Positions 8,001 through 17,447 of a stretch of DNA of 64,000 nt are shown here, piece by piece. This DNA is from JBAXBF01 sp034429745. Its GTDB lineage: Bacteria > Chloroflexota > Anaerolineae > Anaerolineales > DRKV01. Within the stretch, counting starts at the first letter, position 1. Each line of letters opens with the position of its first letter. Position numbers and translations under genes: made by a program. Under the pieces are notes generated by a model. It worked only from the letters and a program-made list of their open reading frames with translations, was not told the DNA's origin and made no database searches. Where the stretch lies: assembly GCA_034429745.1 (NCBI GenBank), contig DAOUFY010000123.1:1-64000 (forward strand). Reading direction: 5' to 3'.

Positions 8001-10383
8001 AGTCCTACATGATATATGGAGCAATAAGACCCGCTCGATTCTTATTGTTCTATCCATAACCGTAGGGTTATTTGCTGTTGGTACAACCATCAATTCCCGC
8101 AGCATCCTTTCGGTAGAGCTAGCTAAAAATTTCGCTCGTGTCAATCCATCCAGCGGTGTTGTGCGCACACTCGAATCATTCGACGAAGACTTTGTCCACT
8201 CTGTACGCCGCATGGATGAAGTTGCTGACGCAGACGCACGTCGTATTTTTACCGTGCGTGTCTATGTGCCTCAGCAAGAGCAATGGCGCGACCTTACCGT
8301 GTTTGCCCTCAAAGATTATAAAGATATCCGCGTCAACAAAATTTTTCCTATCAGTGGTGCATATCCTCCTGCCAAACGGGAAATTCTCATTGAGCGTTCT
8401 AGTGTTGGTTTCCTGAACGTAAAAGAAGGTGATCTCCTGATTATGGAAACCGCAGACCGTAAACACTGCACCATGCGTATTGCTGGTATTGTTCACGATC
8501 TAGTTCAACTTCCTTCCCAAATTGATGGTACTCCTTATGGCTATGTCTCTTTTGACGGCTTGGATTGTTTCGGAGAACCACAAGGGTTTAACGAGCTGGC
8601 TGTTGTAGCAAAAAATGCTAAAGATAAAGCTCGCGCCCAACAAATTATCAATATGGTTAAGGACAAAGCCGAGCGCAGCGGTTACACCATTCCACTCAGC
8701 TTGGTAGCCGAGCCGGGTCAGGTTCCTTTGGATGATGTCCTTCAAACCATTATCCTCGTGCTCAGTGGACTGGGCTTATTCTCTCTCTTGCTCAGTGCCT
8801 TCCTAATTATCAACACCTTCACCTCCATGATTGCCCAACAAATCCGTCAAATTGGCATTATGAAAGCGGTTGGGGCAAGTCGTGCCCAAATCATGGGGTT
8901 GTATCTCGCGCTAGTCCTTTGTTTTGCTGCAGTCGCAACTCTCATCTCTATCCCTTTAGGCATTATTGGCGCAGAAAAATTGAGCAAATTCATGGCATCT
9001 TATTTTAATTTCGACCTCACCCAAGTAGATCTTCCAACTAAAGCCATCTCAATCCAGCTTGTCGTCGGCTTGCTTGTACCGTTCCTCTCAGCTTTATATC
9101 CGCTATTGACAAATTTAAGCATTTCAGCTGCAGAAGCAATGAATGCCGTACCCATGAGCAGGACTCTTGCAAAGACTAGCCGCTTTGAACTGATTGTAGA
9201 AGGCGGCAGCTTGTTGTTCAATCGGTTTTTTCTATCTTGTCCACTGATTATTGCCTTCCGCAACACCTTTCGATCAAAAGGAAGATTGCTGCTTACAATT
9301 GCCACGCTTTCGTTTGCTGGCGCAATATTCACTAATGTATTCAGCATCAATGCCTCCATGATGCGCACCGTTGATGATATGTTGCGCCTTTACGGTTTTG
9401 ATCTTTGGATCACCTTCAACAAACCATACCGTTCAGAAGTTCTTATTCAAGAGGCATTGCAAATACCCAACGCAGAAAAAGCTGATGTGTGGCTGCAGTT
9501 TGCCAGCCGGCGCGTGCGCCCCAATGGCACCGAAAGCGGCTTGATCTACATCTTTGCACCAAAGCCAAGATCAGAAATCATCTTACCCCCGACCATTACC
9601 CAAGGCAGATGGCTTACGTCGGAAGATCGCCATGCCATTGTAATTAATACAAACCTAGTTAAAGAGGAACCCGATCTGCGCCTTGGGAGCGATATTACAT
9701 TAAAAGTCAATGGCAAGGATGAAAGATTTATCATCGTCGGCATCTGTCTGGGTCAAGGTGCACCAATTGCCTATGCCCCGTACGATTACATCGCTGAAAT
9801 CAGCGGCAACACCGGCCGAGCAAGCACCTTATTGATCCGCAGCACCCAACACGATCCTGCAAGCATTGCTCATTTTTCCAACCTTGCTGAACAAAGGCTT
9901 CGCAAACTAGGCTTCCGGCTGACAAGCATCATTACCACTTCAAATGAAAGGGAAGAAGCCAAAGCATTCTTTGATATCCTCACCGTATTATTTCTCTTAA
10001 TGGCATTGTTGCTTGCCATTGTGGGGGGAATCAGTTTAATGGGAACGATGAGCATCAACGTTATCGAACGCACCCGCGAAATTGGTGTTATGCGCGCTGT
10101 TGGAGCATCAGATCGTAGCGTTGGCTTAATCTTTATCTTAGAAGGATTATTTATTGGCTGTTTAAGCTGGCTGTTAGGTTCATTGGCGTCCTTAGGCTTA
10201 GGCAAATTAACCAGCGACGTGGTAGGAAACTCGCTGTTGGGTGTGCCTCTCTCATACGAGTTTTCCCTGCTCGGCGTAGGAATTTGGTTGATCTTAGTGG
10301 TGATCATCAGCATTGCTTCAAGCTTCATCCCCGCCCGTAATGCCAGCCAACTTACTGTCCGTGAAGTTTTAGCTTATGAATAG
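7975..10383 (+). CDS. ABC transporter permease, double FtsX domain
   Basis: An 802-residue permease with an N-terminal helix (about 18-38), a large extracytoplasmic MacB-type domain, three helices of a first FtsX domain (about 255-375), a second helix and periplasmic-like domain (about 425-660), and a terminal FtsX domain with three helices. The motif IRQIGIMKAVGAS and its second copy TREIGVMRAVGAS show an internal duplication. ATG 7975 is chosen because AGGAG lies 6 bases upstream; the longer frame from 7954 adds no recognisable sequence. It is coupled to the ATPase by a 26-base overlap. The substrate cannot be told. Confidence 0.9.
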   Translation: MLLPSPWYKVLHDIWSNKTRSILIVLSITVGLFAVGTTINSRSILSVELAKNFARVNPSSGVVRTLESFDEDFVHSVRRMDEVADADARRIFTVRVYVPQQEQWRDLTVFALKDYKDIRVNKIFPISGAYPPAKREILIERSSVGFLNVKEGDLLIMETADRKHCTMRIAGIVHDLVQLPSQIDGTPYGYVSFDGLDCFGEPQGFNELAVVAKNAKDKARAQQIINMVKDKAERSGYTIPLSLVAEPGQVPLDDVLQTIILVLSGLGLFSLLLSAFLIINTFTSMIAQQIRQIGIMKAVGASRAQIMGLYLALVLCFAAVATLISIPLGIIGAEKLSKFMASYFNFDLTQVDLPTKAISIQLVVGLLVPFLSALYPLLTNLSISAAEAMNAVPMSRTLAKTSRFELIVEGGSLLFNRFFLSCPLIIAFRNTFRSKGRLLLTIATLSFAGAIFTNVFSINASMMRTVDDMLRLYGFDLWITFNKPYRSEVLIQEALQIPNAEKADVWLQFASRRVRPNGTESGLIYIFAPKPRSEIILPPTITQGRWLTSEDRHAIVINTNLVKEEPDLRLGSDITLKVNGKDERFIIVGICLGQGAPIAYAPYDYIAEISGNTGRASTLLIRSTQHDPASIAHFSNLAEQRLRKLGFRLTSIITTSNEREEAKAFFDILTVLFLLMALLLAIVGGISLMGTMSINVIERTREIGVMRAVGASDRSVGLIFILEGLFIGCLSWLLGSLASLGLGKLTSDVVGNSLLGVPLSYEFSLLGVGIWLILVVIISIASSFIPARNASQLTVREVLAYE

Positions 10384-10403
10384 TAATTCTTGTCTGATAA
10401 TGT

Positions 10404-11234
10404 ATGAGAGAGAAAGATAACCATTATCCCCTAATCTTCATCAAGCTCGGTGGCTCTCTTATTACAGAAAAATCCAAGCCTTTAACTGCACGGCAGGATG
10501 TTATAGAAAGAGCAGCAAAAGAAATCTCTCGGGTTTGGATTCAAAATCCTTCCCTGCGCCTCTTAATCGGACATGGTTCCGGCTCTTTTGGGCATAGCGA
10601 AGCGAAAAAGCACAACACCCAAGACGGGGTTCAGGATTCTGCGGGTTGGATGGGTTTTGCCCAAGTCTGGTATGCTGCTAATCTTCTCAATCGCATGGTA
10701 ATAGACGCTCTACAGCAGCAGGGGCTACCCGCCATTTCACTTTCACCCCTTTCGATGATCATCAGCCGCAGTAAAGAGATCACTGCTTGGAACATTCAGC
10801 CTTTGCGCGCGGCACTCGAGGCAAGACTGCTGCCGGTCATTCAAGGGGATGTTATTTTTGATGAAAGGCTCGGTGGCTGCATACTTTCCACAGAAGATTT
10901 ATTCGTTCATCTTGTCCCTCATTTCCGCCCGCAGCAAGTTTTGCTCGCCGGCATTGAGCCGGGAGTCTGGGCAGACTACCCCGCTTGTACTCGCCTGCTG
11001 GATGTGATTGCACCCAACACCGATCTCTTCGAAAACCATGCCAACTCCTCCTTGCAAGGCTCTAGCGCACCTGATGTAACCGGTGGAATGGCTGCTAAAG
11101 TTAAACAAAGTCTAGCTATGATTAAAAGCAGCAGCTCTACTGTCGTCTATATTTTTTCAGGAGAACAAGAAAAAGCCATCGAAAATGCCCTTCAAGGCAA
11201 ACCTCAAGGTACAAAAATTACTGCATTTCTGTAA
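10404..11234 (+). CDS. Isopentenyl phosphate kinase (amino acid kinase family)
   Basis: A 276-residue amino-acid-kinase-fold protein. The N-terminal KLGGSLIT (14-21) is the phosphate loop, and GHGSGSFGH (56-64) is the motif that distinguishes isopentenyl phosphate kinase, with the conserved His in the substrate pocket. The enzyme phosphorylates isopentenyl phosphate to isopentenyl diphosphate, the last step of the alternative mevalonate pathway known from archaea and from some Chloroflexota such as Roseiflexus. It starts 20 bases after the permease stop without a strong ribosome site. No other mevalonate gene is in the window. Fosfomycin-type kinases are a less likely alternative. Confidence 0.87.
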   Translation: MREKDNHYPLIFIKLGGSLITEKSKPLTARQDVIERAAKEISRVWIQNPSLRLLIGHGSGSFGHSEAKKHNTQDGVQDSAGWMGFAQVWYAANLLNRMVIDALQQQGLPAISLSPLSMIISRSKEITAWNIQPLRAALEARLLPVIQGDVIFDERLGGCILSTEDLFVHLVPHFRPQQVLLAGIEPGVWADYPACTRLLDVIAPNTDLFENHANSSLQGSSAPDVTGGMAAKVKQSLAMIKSSSSTVVYIFSGEQEKAIENALQGKPQGTKITAFL

Positions 11235-11279
11235 TTTTGTTAGACAAAGTACAACATTCAGATTAAAATATAACCTAGA

Positions 11280-11828
11280 ATGATAAAACACTCACGTCGC
11301 GAAGTACTAACTTGGGATGATGTTAATAAACTCATTGACCACCTCATTCCCCAAATAGAGGTTGGGATAGATTGCATGCTGCTTATTACGCGCGGAGGTA
11401 TCATCCCAGGTGGACTTTTAGCTCATGCGATGGATATCTACCAAATTTTTACCGCAGCAGTGGATTTCCCAGACATTGGCGACAGCAAAGTTAAACGGCG
11501 CGGCTCCAAAGAAGAAATTGATGTAGGGTTGTGTGCTCTGCCGGTTTTTATTCAATTTCCAGAGGAAGAACTCCTCAAAGAGAAACGCGTCCTCATCGTT
11601 GATGATGTGTGGGGCTCCGGACGTACAATGAACGCCGTGCGCAGCCGCGTTCTATCCAGCAAAGGAGATCCATACACTTGCGTGCTCCACTTTAACCCCC
11701 ACCGCAACCGCTTCAAACAACGTCCTGACTTTTATGCCGCCATCACCGATGCCTACATCGTTTATCCCTGGGAAATTGATCGCGGCTGGCACCAAGTGCT
11801 GCGCATGCCTTTTCCTCCAGCTCCATGA
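11280..11828 (+). CDS. Phosphoribosyltransferase family protein
   Basis: A 182-residue type I PRTase. The PRPP-binding loop VLIVDDVWGSGRT (104-116) is intact and the N-terminal LITRGGIIPGG loop (35-45) supports the assignment. It may act on a purine base or be a regulatory PRTase; the hood region is not diagnostic. It has no obvious ribosome site, and its TGA overlaps the ATG of the next gene by four bases (ATGA), so the two are translationally coupled. Confidence 0.85.
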   Translation: MIKHSRREVLTWDDVNKLIDHLIPQIEVGIDCMLLITRGGIIPGGLLAHAMDIYQIFTAAVDFPDIGDSKVKRRGSKEEIDVGLCALPVFIQFPEEELLKEKRVLIVDDVWGSGRTMNAVRSRVLSSKGDPYTCVLHFNPHRNRFKQRPDFYAAITDAYIVYPWEIDRGWHQVLRMPFPPAP

Positions 11829-12859
11829 ACTTGGATCTCCCTCCAGCCTTGTTTTGGCACAACGCCCGGCTTTGCGATGCACAAGCTATCCTCTCACTTA
11901 TTCATAATGGTGCTCAAGCGCTTCACACCATTTCTACCATGCAACTCAAGGATGTTCAAGCCATCCTTCAAAGCCCGCGTTTTTCCGCAGAAGAAAGCTG
12001 CCTGATATTTATTAAAGAACAGCCTGATCCTATTTTGCTTGGCTTCTGTTGGTTGCTAAGCACCCCCCATCGCCCAAATCAAGCCGAAGTGTGGATTCAA
12101 ATCCACCCCAATCTTGATCAATTTGGCCTCTCCCCTCAAGTACTGGAAGACCCTCTCTTTGCGTGGCTCTTCTCTATCAGTCGCCAGCATTTTTCTTCTG
12201 CTCTATGCAACTACTCCTCTGATCCTACGCAAGGGTGTTGGTTGCTTGGAAGCAGCTGGCAGGATGATCAAACCCGCTGTTCCTCATTTTTGAAGGCTGG
12301 ATTTTACCCTCTGCGATTCTCGCTTCACATGCGCCAAGAACTAAGTGATGTCCAGCGTTATTCTCTGCCTGCTTTGCCATCTCCATGCACCCTGCAGCCT
12401 TTCGATTCTAGCCATAGTCAGCATGTTTACCAAGTCTATCAAGAGAGCTTTCAAGATGATTGGCTTTTACAAGTTTCTTCCTTCCCTGCATGGCAGGAGT
12501 TATGGATCAACAAACCCAACTTCCTGCCCAAACTATCATTCATCGCTTTCGCTGAAAACGAACTGATCGGTTTTTTACTGACTGAAGAACACTCCACCGA
12601 AAATATACGCACCGCCCACATAAATATTCTGGGAATAAAACCTTCTTGGCGCAATCGAGGCATTGCCAAATACTTATTGCATTATGCGCTGCATGCCTTT
12701 CACGCAAACGGCTTCGCTTATGCTACGCTGGACGCAGACCCAGATAGTCCCTATAATGTCGTAGAGTTTTATCAAAAGGCGAATTTTACCCCCATAAGAA
12801 TGAAAGTATATTTTGGTAAGCTTATAGAGAATCAACCAGCATACAACAATGTCAAATAA
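11825..12859 (+). CDS. GNAT N-acetyltransferase with two GNAT-like halves
   Basis: A 344-residue protein. The C-terminal half (about 190-335) is a clear GNAT domain: ILGIKPSWRNRGIAKYLL is the acetyl-CoA loop, and NVVEFYQKANF is the final strand/helix. The N-terminal half is divergent but has the length of a second, probably degenerate GNAT unit, as in mycothiol-synthase-like proteins. The acceptor is unknown. It is coupled to the PRTase, and its 3' end overlaps the convergent phage fibre gene by 28 bases, so the phage block sits flush against host sequence. Confidence 0.8.
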   Translation: MNLDLPPALFWHNARLCDAQAILSLIHNGAQALHTISTMQLKDVQAILQSPRFSAEESCLIFIKEQPDPILLGFCWLLSTPHRPNQAEVWIQIHPNLDQFGLSPQVLEDPLFAWLFSISRQHFSSALCNYSSDPTQGCWLLGSSWQDDQTRCSSFLKAGFYPLRFSLHMRQELSDVQRYSLPALPSPCTLQPFDSSHSQHVYQVYQESFQDDWLLQVSSFPAWQELWINKPNFLPKLSFIAFAENELIGFLLTEEHSTENIRTAHINILGIKPSWRNRGIAKYLLHYALHAFHANGFAYATLDADPDSPYNVVEFYQKANFTPIRMKVYFGKLIENQPAYNNVK

Positions 12860-13848
12860 CTCACCGGCACATCGGCTGCTGCGCCGTAACGGCCATCATC
12901 CGCAGTAAAAGTTGCAGCAGATGTAACCGCTCCAGCCTTAAAACGTAAGTTATGCATACCTGCGCTAACCCAAAGCGGCATTGTCAAACTTCCTGATTCT
13001 TGGGTAGCACTGGGTATTGTCGTGCAGCAGCGAACGTCTGTCGTATTATCCAACCCTATGCCAACGTGGGCAGTAGCACCAGAAGCAGAGGTAACTCGAT
13101 ACATCAGTGAACTATAAATACATGCTCCGCTTGGGGCACCAATCATAAATTCAATCATGGGGTTCACTGTCGCCATGGTCGTACCGCTGCTGATAGAATA
13201 AGTTGTCGCAGCATTATTATTGCTGTAATTTGGGCAAGAAAACCCGTGTCGCAGCACTTGATTATAATGGTTATACAGATAACGTTGGGTCAATGTATCA
13301 AAACCCCAAATCCCCGCATACCCTGACCGATAGCCTCCATAAAATGATCCAAGATATCGGTACGTGCTGTCATCTGATTTCACCAATATGCCGTCTTGAT
13401 AACCTAAGGGTACGCTGCGCGTTGTATCATTAACCCATTGGACTATAGCTAAAGCTACGGCTCCATTTTGCTCATATGCAAAAACATCATAAGGATATCC
13501 ATAAGGATAGGTTACTGCTCGCAAACTGAAACTGACATTTGAGAAAGTAAAAACATCCCACGTGCTCCCATCATATAAAGAGATCAAGTTGCCGCAATAC
13601 GGGACAAAGAACAGGTCCGTAGCATAGCTTATCTCAGATTCTGGAACAGGGTTGGCTGCATTAAAGGACAACCTGCCTTGACATAACGAAGGCATTACTG
13701 GAATTGAGGGGTTAATCAGTACATTTTTACTTACCGCTCCAATGTAGAGTTTTTCTGTATCAAGGGCGAAACCCATTTCCCCTGGCAGTAAGGTAGGTAA
13801 ATCAGCTTGATTGCCGCGTCTAACCTGTATTCGAGTTCTTGTGGACAT
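12832..13848 (-). CDS. Phage tail fibre-like protein
   Basis: A 338-residue protein. The N-terminal 45 residues (RIQVRRGNQADLPTLLPGEMGF...TEKLYIG) match the short domain that begins many phage tail fibres, hyaluronidases and tropism determinants. The rest is beta-rich and I do not recognise it; it probably makes the distal receptor-facing part. It is the last gene of the phage-derived operon, 11 bases downstream of the Gp37-like gene, with GAAAGGAG before the ATG. Its 3' end overlaps the host GNAT gene. Confidence 0.75.
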   Translation of the reverse strand: MSTRTRIQVRRGNQADLPTLLPGEMGFALDTEKLYIGAVSKNVLINPSIPVMPSLCQGRLSFNAANPVPESEISYATDLFFVPYCGNLISLYDGSTWDVFTFSNVSFSLRAVTYPYGYPYDVFAYEQNGAVALAIVQWVNDTTRSVPLGYQDGILVKSDDSTYRYLGSFYGGYRSGYAGIWGFDTLTQRYLYNHYNQVLRHGFSCPNYSNNNAATTYSISSGTTMATVNPMIEFMIGAPSGACIYSSLMYRVTSASGATAHVGIGLDNTTDVRCCTTIPSATQESGSLTMPLWVSAGMHNLRFKAGAVTSAATFTADDGRYGAAADVPVSYLTLLYAG

Positions 13849-13859
13849 TCCTCTCCTTT

Positions 13860-15158
13860 CTAGCCGGGTGGCGGTGATAAGGTGCCGCCATCCAGCGGTT
13901 CAGCTAAAAATTCATCTAAAAATCCAGCTCCGTCAAGATGCATATCAAACACCTCATCCATAAAGCAAGCCCCATCCAGGGTGGGATTTGTATAATTATC
14001 CATATAGACTGCATCGGTCATTGAGGAGAAAAGCCATGGATTCAAGCTTTCCCCTTCTAATATACTTGAAGCTAACGAGATAGCTATCTGAACACTCCCT
14101 ACTTTCTGCGGCAGCACCGACAATGCCACTGCGTGAATCTTGGAAGTGAAAATTTCATCGGTAAATGGGTTATGAACTGAAACAATATCTCCAAGAAAGT
14201 AATGCTTGCCGTAATAGGCTGTTGGCGTTTGCACAACATCAAAGGTTAGTTTTGGGGTCGCAGAATGCTGCCTGAAAAAATTTTCAGCTAAGGTTGACAA
14301 GCCTTCATATGTAGCGGCTGCCGATCCATAAGTAAATGCTTCAATATCTCGCTTAACGCTGTAATCAGCTGAATAGCCTACAGCAACTTGACGAAGTATA
14401 GCTTCACCTCTGCCGGCTGCAATGACTGCCGTTACCTCTTGACTGCTTTTCAATTCATAGTATGGGTTCGCCATATTGCCTCTGGCTAATGCAAACAAAA
14501 CAATATTGCTCCGATCAGTCCCCATTCCGCCGTCATACCACCGAAATTCAAATCTTCCCCCACCGATATATGCCAACTCAAAGTTTCCGTTTCCAACAAT
14601 AGCCAAACGCTGAAGCGCAGTCAACAAGTTGTGCAGCGGACAAGAAAAATCTATGCTCGCTCCTGAATCCGCACTCACTTGAACCTGAATGGGAAATAAC
14701 GTATGCTGACCATCGCGCAGACGATGTGGTTCTAATCCCGCTGCTGTTGTCGCATTCCAAATTACCAGCTGTTTGGCTATCACTCCTGTTTGAACTTGTA
14801 AAAACTGCGATCGATTCTGTACCCCACTTAAATAAGCCACAATGCGGGTCGAAAGCAGGAAATTAGGATGAAAAGCTTCTGCTTCAATCTGTGGCGCTTG
14901 ATTTGCTGTAATAGAATATTTAATATCCAAGATGATGCCAAGATTTTCCTGATACCAACCAACCTGCTGACGCGGTTCGCACCGATAAAGTTGGACAATA
15001 TGATATACTTTGATATACTGGCAGGCAGGGTGAGAAGCAAGCACTGAAAAACGAATCGTACCTACCCCATTAATAATCTTTTCTGAAGTCAGTGAAAGAA
15101 AATCCGAAAATCGGGCTACAACCTCTCCACTTTGATTCATTATCACAAGATAAAGCAT
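13860..15158 (-). CDS. Siphovirus Gp37-like tail-tip protein
   Basis: A 432-residue protein resembling the ReqiPepy6 Gp37-like family found in the tail-tip region of siphoviruses. The N-terminus (MNQSGEVVARFSDFLSL) and the alternating beta pattern fit that family. The C-terminus (about 375-432) has three short repeats of the form LDGAxFxDE, possibly an oligomerisation or receptor segment. ATG 15158 or an internal ATG at 15140 are both possible; neither has a good ribosome site. It sits 19 bases after the adaptor-like gene. Function rests on family resemblance and position. Confidence 0.65.
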   Translation of the reverse strand: MLYLVIMNQSGEVVARFSDFLSLTSEKIINGVGTIRFSVLASHPACQYIKVYHIVQLYRCEPRQQVGWYQENLGIILDIKYSITANQAPQIEAEAFHPNFLLSTRIVAYLSGVQNRSQFLQVQTGVIAKQLVIWNATTAAGLEPHRLRDGQHTLFPIQVQVSADSGASIDFSCPLHNLLTALQRLAIVGNGNFELAYIGGGRFEFRWYDGGMGTDRSNIVLFALARGNMANPYYELKSSQEVTAVIAAGRGEAILRQVAVGYSADYSVKRDIEAFTYGSAAATYEGLSTLAENFFRQHSATPKLTFDVVQTPTAYYGKHYFLGDIVSVHNPFTDEIFTSKIHAVALSVLPQKVGSVQIAISLASSILEGESLNPWLFSSMTDAVYMDNYTNPTLDGACFMDEVFDMHLDGAGFLDEFLAEPLDGGTLSPPPG

Positions 15159-15177
15159 AGAATCTACATCATCCTAT

Positions 15178-15831
15178 TTAGTAAATGGGAGGAATGCTGT
15201 TTTTGTTTTGCCACATCACAATCGCTTGGCTTCGATCAAATTGGTTTGTGATCTCTGCAAGCATATGCCGAAACGCAGCAAGCCGAGTCTGAGCTAACCG
15301 TTCGCATAAGTTCTTATCCAATATATCCCCTCGATTGGAAGCCGTGTACAGCAGCAAATTGCCCAACGTTCCCTGCAAAAGCAAATTAAGATGAGCTTGC
15401 AGGACTGTTGTTGTAGCCGCTTCATCCAAGCCTGCAATGGTATGCTGCTTTTCAAGCAGCAAGCGCAGCTCCTTGCCAGCTTGCGGAGGTGTTCCTGTGT
15501 TGGTTTGCAATGTAAGCACAAGCCTTTCTGCCACAACATCAATATTCCAGCGAACGATTTGGTTAGGTACTTGTTCAGCATAACATTTGGTGCTATCCCA
15601 AGGATAATACACCTTGCGTACCCCCTCTGCAGCCATTGACTGCGGAAGCTCAATCTCGTTGCCCGAATTTACCAACTCAAAAACATACTCCTCAAGTCGA
15701 GGTAAAGATGCGCTGTATTCCTGCAAAGTAAAACGAAGGGCGAGTGCAATGCTCTCATCACTGTAAAGCATCTGCATTGAATCATTGAAATAACTGAGGA
15801 CTTGATTTTTGAAAAACAGAAAATCTGCCAT
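15178..15831 (-). CDS. Phage head-tail adaptor-like protein
   Basis: A 217-residue, mostly helical protein. The N-terminal helical region (YSDESIALALRFTLQEYS) followed by a short beta region and the phrase EKQHTIAGLDEAATTTV resemble phage adaptor (connector) proteins that seat on the portal. No membrane segment. It starts 6 bases after the stop of the distal tail gene. In typical phages the adaptor lies beside the capsid gene, so its place here, after the tail protein, is unusual. It may instead be an unrelated structural protein. Confidence 0.5.
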   Translation of the reverse strand: MADFLFFKNQVLSYFNDSMQMLYSDESIALALRFTLQEYSASLPRLEEYVFELVNSGNEIELPQSMAAEGVRKVYYPWDSTKCYAEQVPNQIVRWNIDVVAERLVLTLQTNTGTPPQAGKELRLLLEKQHTIAGLDEAATTTVLQAHLNLLLQGTLGNLLLYTASNRGDILDKNLCERLAQTRLAAFRHMLAEITNQFDRSQAIVMWQNKNSIPPIY

Positions 15832-15837
15832 AATTTG

Positions 15838-16713
15838 TTATAGTGCTATTCGGGTTGGAGTAAAAGCGATCGCAACCCGAGTCGTTTCCCCGCAGTTTGC
15901 CCCTTCCACCTTAATACTATTGATTCCCCCAAGTGCTTCTGGTGCCGGTAAGAAAGCAAAACTTTCCAAATCCGAATCCGCTGAGAGGGCTGGAAGTAAG
16001 GACTCCGAACCTTTCATAATGGTTTTATAACCCGGCCGCAAATCTATGAATACCGTTTGGTTTTGTGCTATAGTTGTATTGAGATCGAGTTTCATACCGC
16101 CACTTAAATTCGTAATAATTGGGTGAGTAATAGGACCGCGCAACGAAAACGGATAAGGATAGGCGAGCCATGTGCCGTTATATACAATATCCTTCGTTGA
16201 AGGAATATCATTTTGATAGAAAGTGGTTATCGTTTGGGTTGTATATTGAGTCCATACTGGGTTTGGTGCAACCAATGTAAAGTGTGCAGTCTGTAAAAAT
16301 GGTGAAGGAGAATTGATGTCTTTACTTTTAGGTTTTGCACTAAAACTCAATGAAGTACAGAATACCTGCATTCGCCATGCGGTGCCTTCTGGCAGCCGGC
16401 ACTCAAGGATGGAGGGAATAAGCGTATGATAAGGGCGCAGAACTTGTATTAAACTGCTGCGCCGCTGATAATACTCTGCTGAAGTTTGCGCCCTCATCGT
16501 CAATTGCACCTTGAGCTGACGCGGCGACAGATGAAACCCAAAATCACTTGCCCCATGCTGCAGTGGCGTAATTTCAAGATGTCGTTCAATCGGCGGCAGC
16601 GCCAACCCTTCTATCTGCTCATAAATAAAATTTTCTATTCCCAAGGATATCGAGAGAGCCAATGACGGATCATAAAGAGTAAAATTATGGAGTTCCTCTA
16701 TCAAGTTGGACAT
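15838..16713 (-). CDS. Phage distal tail (Dit-like) protein
   Basis: A 291-residue protein with the layout of siphovirus distal tail proteins: an N-terminal beta domain (about 1-130, with LQVKLTMRAQTSAEYYQRRSSL) and a C-terminal galectin-like domain containing NPVWTQYTTQTITTF and a GxxxIKVEGAN end. Dit joins the tail tube to the tip. AAGGAG precedes the ATG, which lies 29 bases inside the M23 peptidase gene, so the two are coupled. Confidence 0.65.
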   Translation of the reverse strand: MSNLIEELHNFTLYDPSLALSISLGIENFIYEQIEGLALPPIERHLEITPLQHGASDFGFHLSPRQLKVQLTMRAQTSAEYYQRRSSLIQVLRPYHTLIPSILECRLPEGTAWRMQVFCTSLSFSAKPKSKDINSPSPFLQTAHFTLVAPNPVWTQYTTQTITTFYQNDIPSTKDIVYNGTWLAYPYPFSLRGPITHPIITNLSGGMKLDLNTTIAQNQTVFIDLRPGYKTIMKGSESLLPALSADSDLESFAFLPAPEALGGINSIKVEGANCGETTRVAIAFTPTRIAL

Positions 16714-17434
16714 AAGCTACTCCTTGAAAAACCGCAGCAATATAGAGAACTTCGCCAAAGCAAAGCCATATATCTTCCCATCCGCCTGATTGTACGATAA
16801 TCATCTTTTCATATCCCAATATCGCCGATTCATATAAGACACCAACCACCGGCGCTAGAACCGAAGGTGCCGAGCGGATGTTAAGCAGAGTAACCTTTAC
16901 TCTTGCTGTTCCTTTTTCATCTAATGTACGGCTGCTGAGCGTTGGGCTTTGTCCCTCTCCCGTAGGAGAGGGACAGACCAGAGAAGAAAAGGAGGTTTGG
17001 GAGAAGGATGAAGGTAGGGCAGATTCTTGCAGGTAAGGCAGTGGGTCAATGTACCCTTTATAAGCATCATTTTTGGCATAAGTGAGCTTACGCAAACCAA
17101 AATGTAAATGCGGACCTGTAGAAAACCCACTGTTTCCCATAAAACCAATTAAGTCGCCTGCTTTTAGCGTAGTTTTGTCTTTAGCAATCAGCCGCTGCAA
17201 ATGACAATAATATGACGTAAGGCTCTCTTTGTGGGTGATCGTACAATACAAGCCATAACCCTGCGGATCAAAGGGGTGAATCTGCAGCAGTCCTGCATCC
17301 GCAGCATATATCGGATCGCCCAATGCTCCCGCAAAATCAATTCCGTTATGACCTGGAAAACCAAATTGTGCATACATTGTTGGGTTTTCACCAAATTGTT
17401 GGGTAATTACCCTTGAAGAGGTAGGAAACTGCAT
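16685..17434 (-). CDS. M23 peptidase with C-terminal SH3-like domain (phage lysin or tail hydrolase)
   Basis: A 249-residue LytM/M23 zinc endopeptidase. GHNGIDFAG supplies His and Asp ligands and TGPHLHFGLR (about 130) the HxH pair, so the catalytic site is complete. A bacterial SH3-like domain (about 177-245) begins RVKVTLLNIRSAPS and probably binds cell wall. No signal peptide is present, as expected for a virion-carried or holin-dependent enzyme. The linker contains a translated copy of the genome palindrome (see 16951). ATG 17434 is preferred over a TTG two codons upstream. Confidence 0.85.
   Translation of the reverse strand: MQFPTSSRVITQQFGENPTMYAQFGFPGHNGIDFAGALGDPIYAADAGLLQIHPFDPQGYGLYCTITHKESLTSYYCHLQRLIAKDKTTLKAGDLIGFMGNSGFSTGPHLHFGLRKLTYAKNDAYKGYIDPLPYLQESALPSSFSQTSFSSLVCPSPTGEGQSPTLSSRTLDEKGTARVKVTLLNIRSAPSVLAPVVGVLYESAILGYEKMIIVQSGGWEDIWLCFGEVLYIAAVFQGVAYVQLDRGTP
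16951..16974. repeat. Palindromic repeat inserted in the M23 peptidase gene
   Basis: GTCCCTCTCC-cgta-GGAGAGGGAC is a perfect 10-bp inverted repeat belonging to the same family as the array at 6.9-7.2 kb. Here it lies within an open frame and is translated as VCPSPTGEG in the linker between the peptidase and SH3-like domains. The reading frame stays open on both sides. Confidence 0.8.
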
Positions 17435-17447
17435 TGCCAAGCCTTAT

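Noticed and set aside
7893..8496. Minus-strand frames of 106 residues opposite the ABC permease
   Set aside because: They lie wholly inside a well-supported gene on the other strand, and have no family features or ribosome sites.
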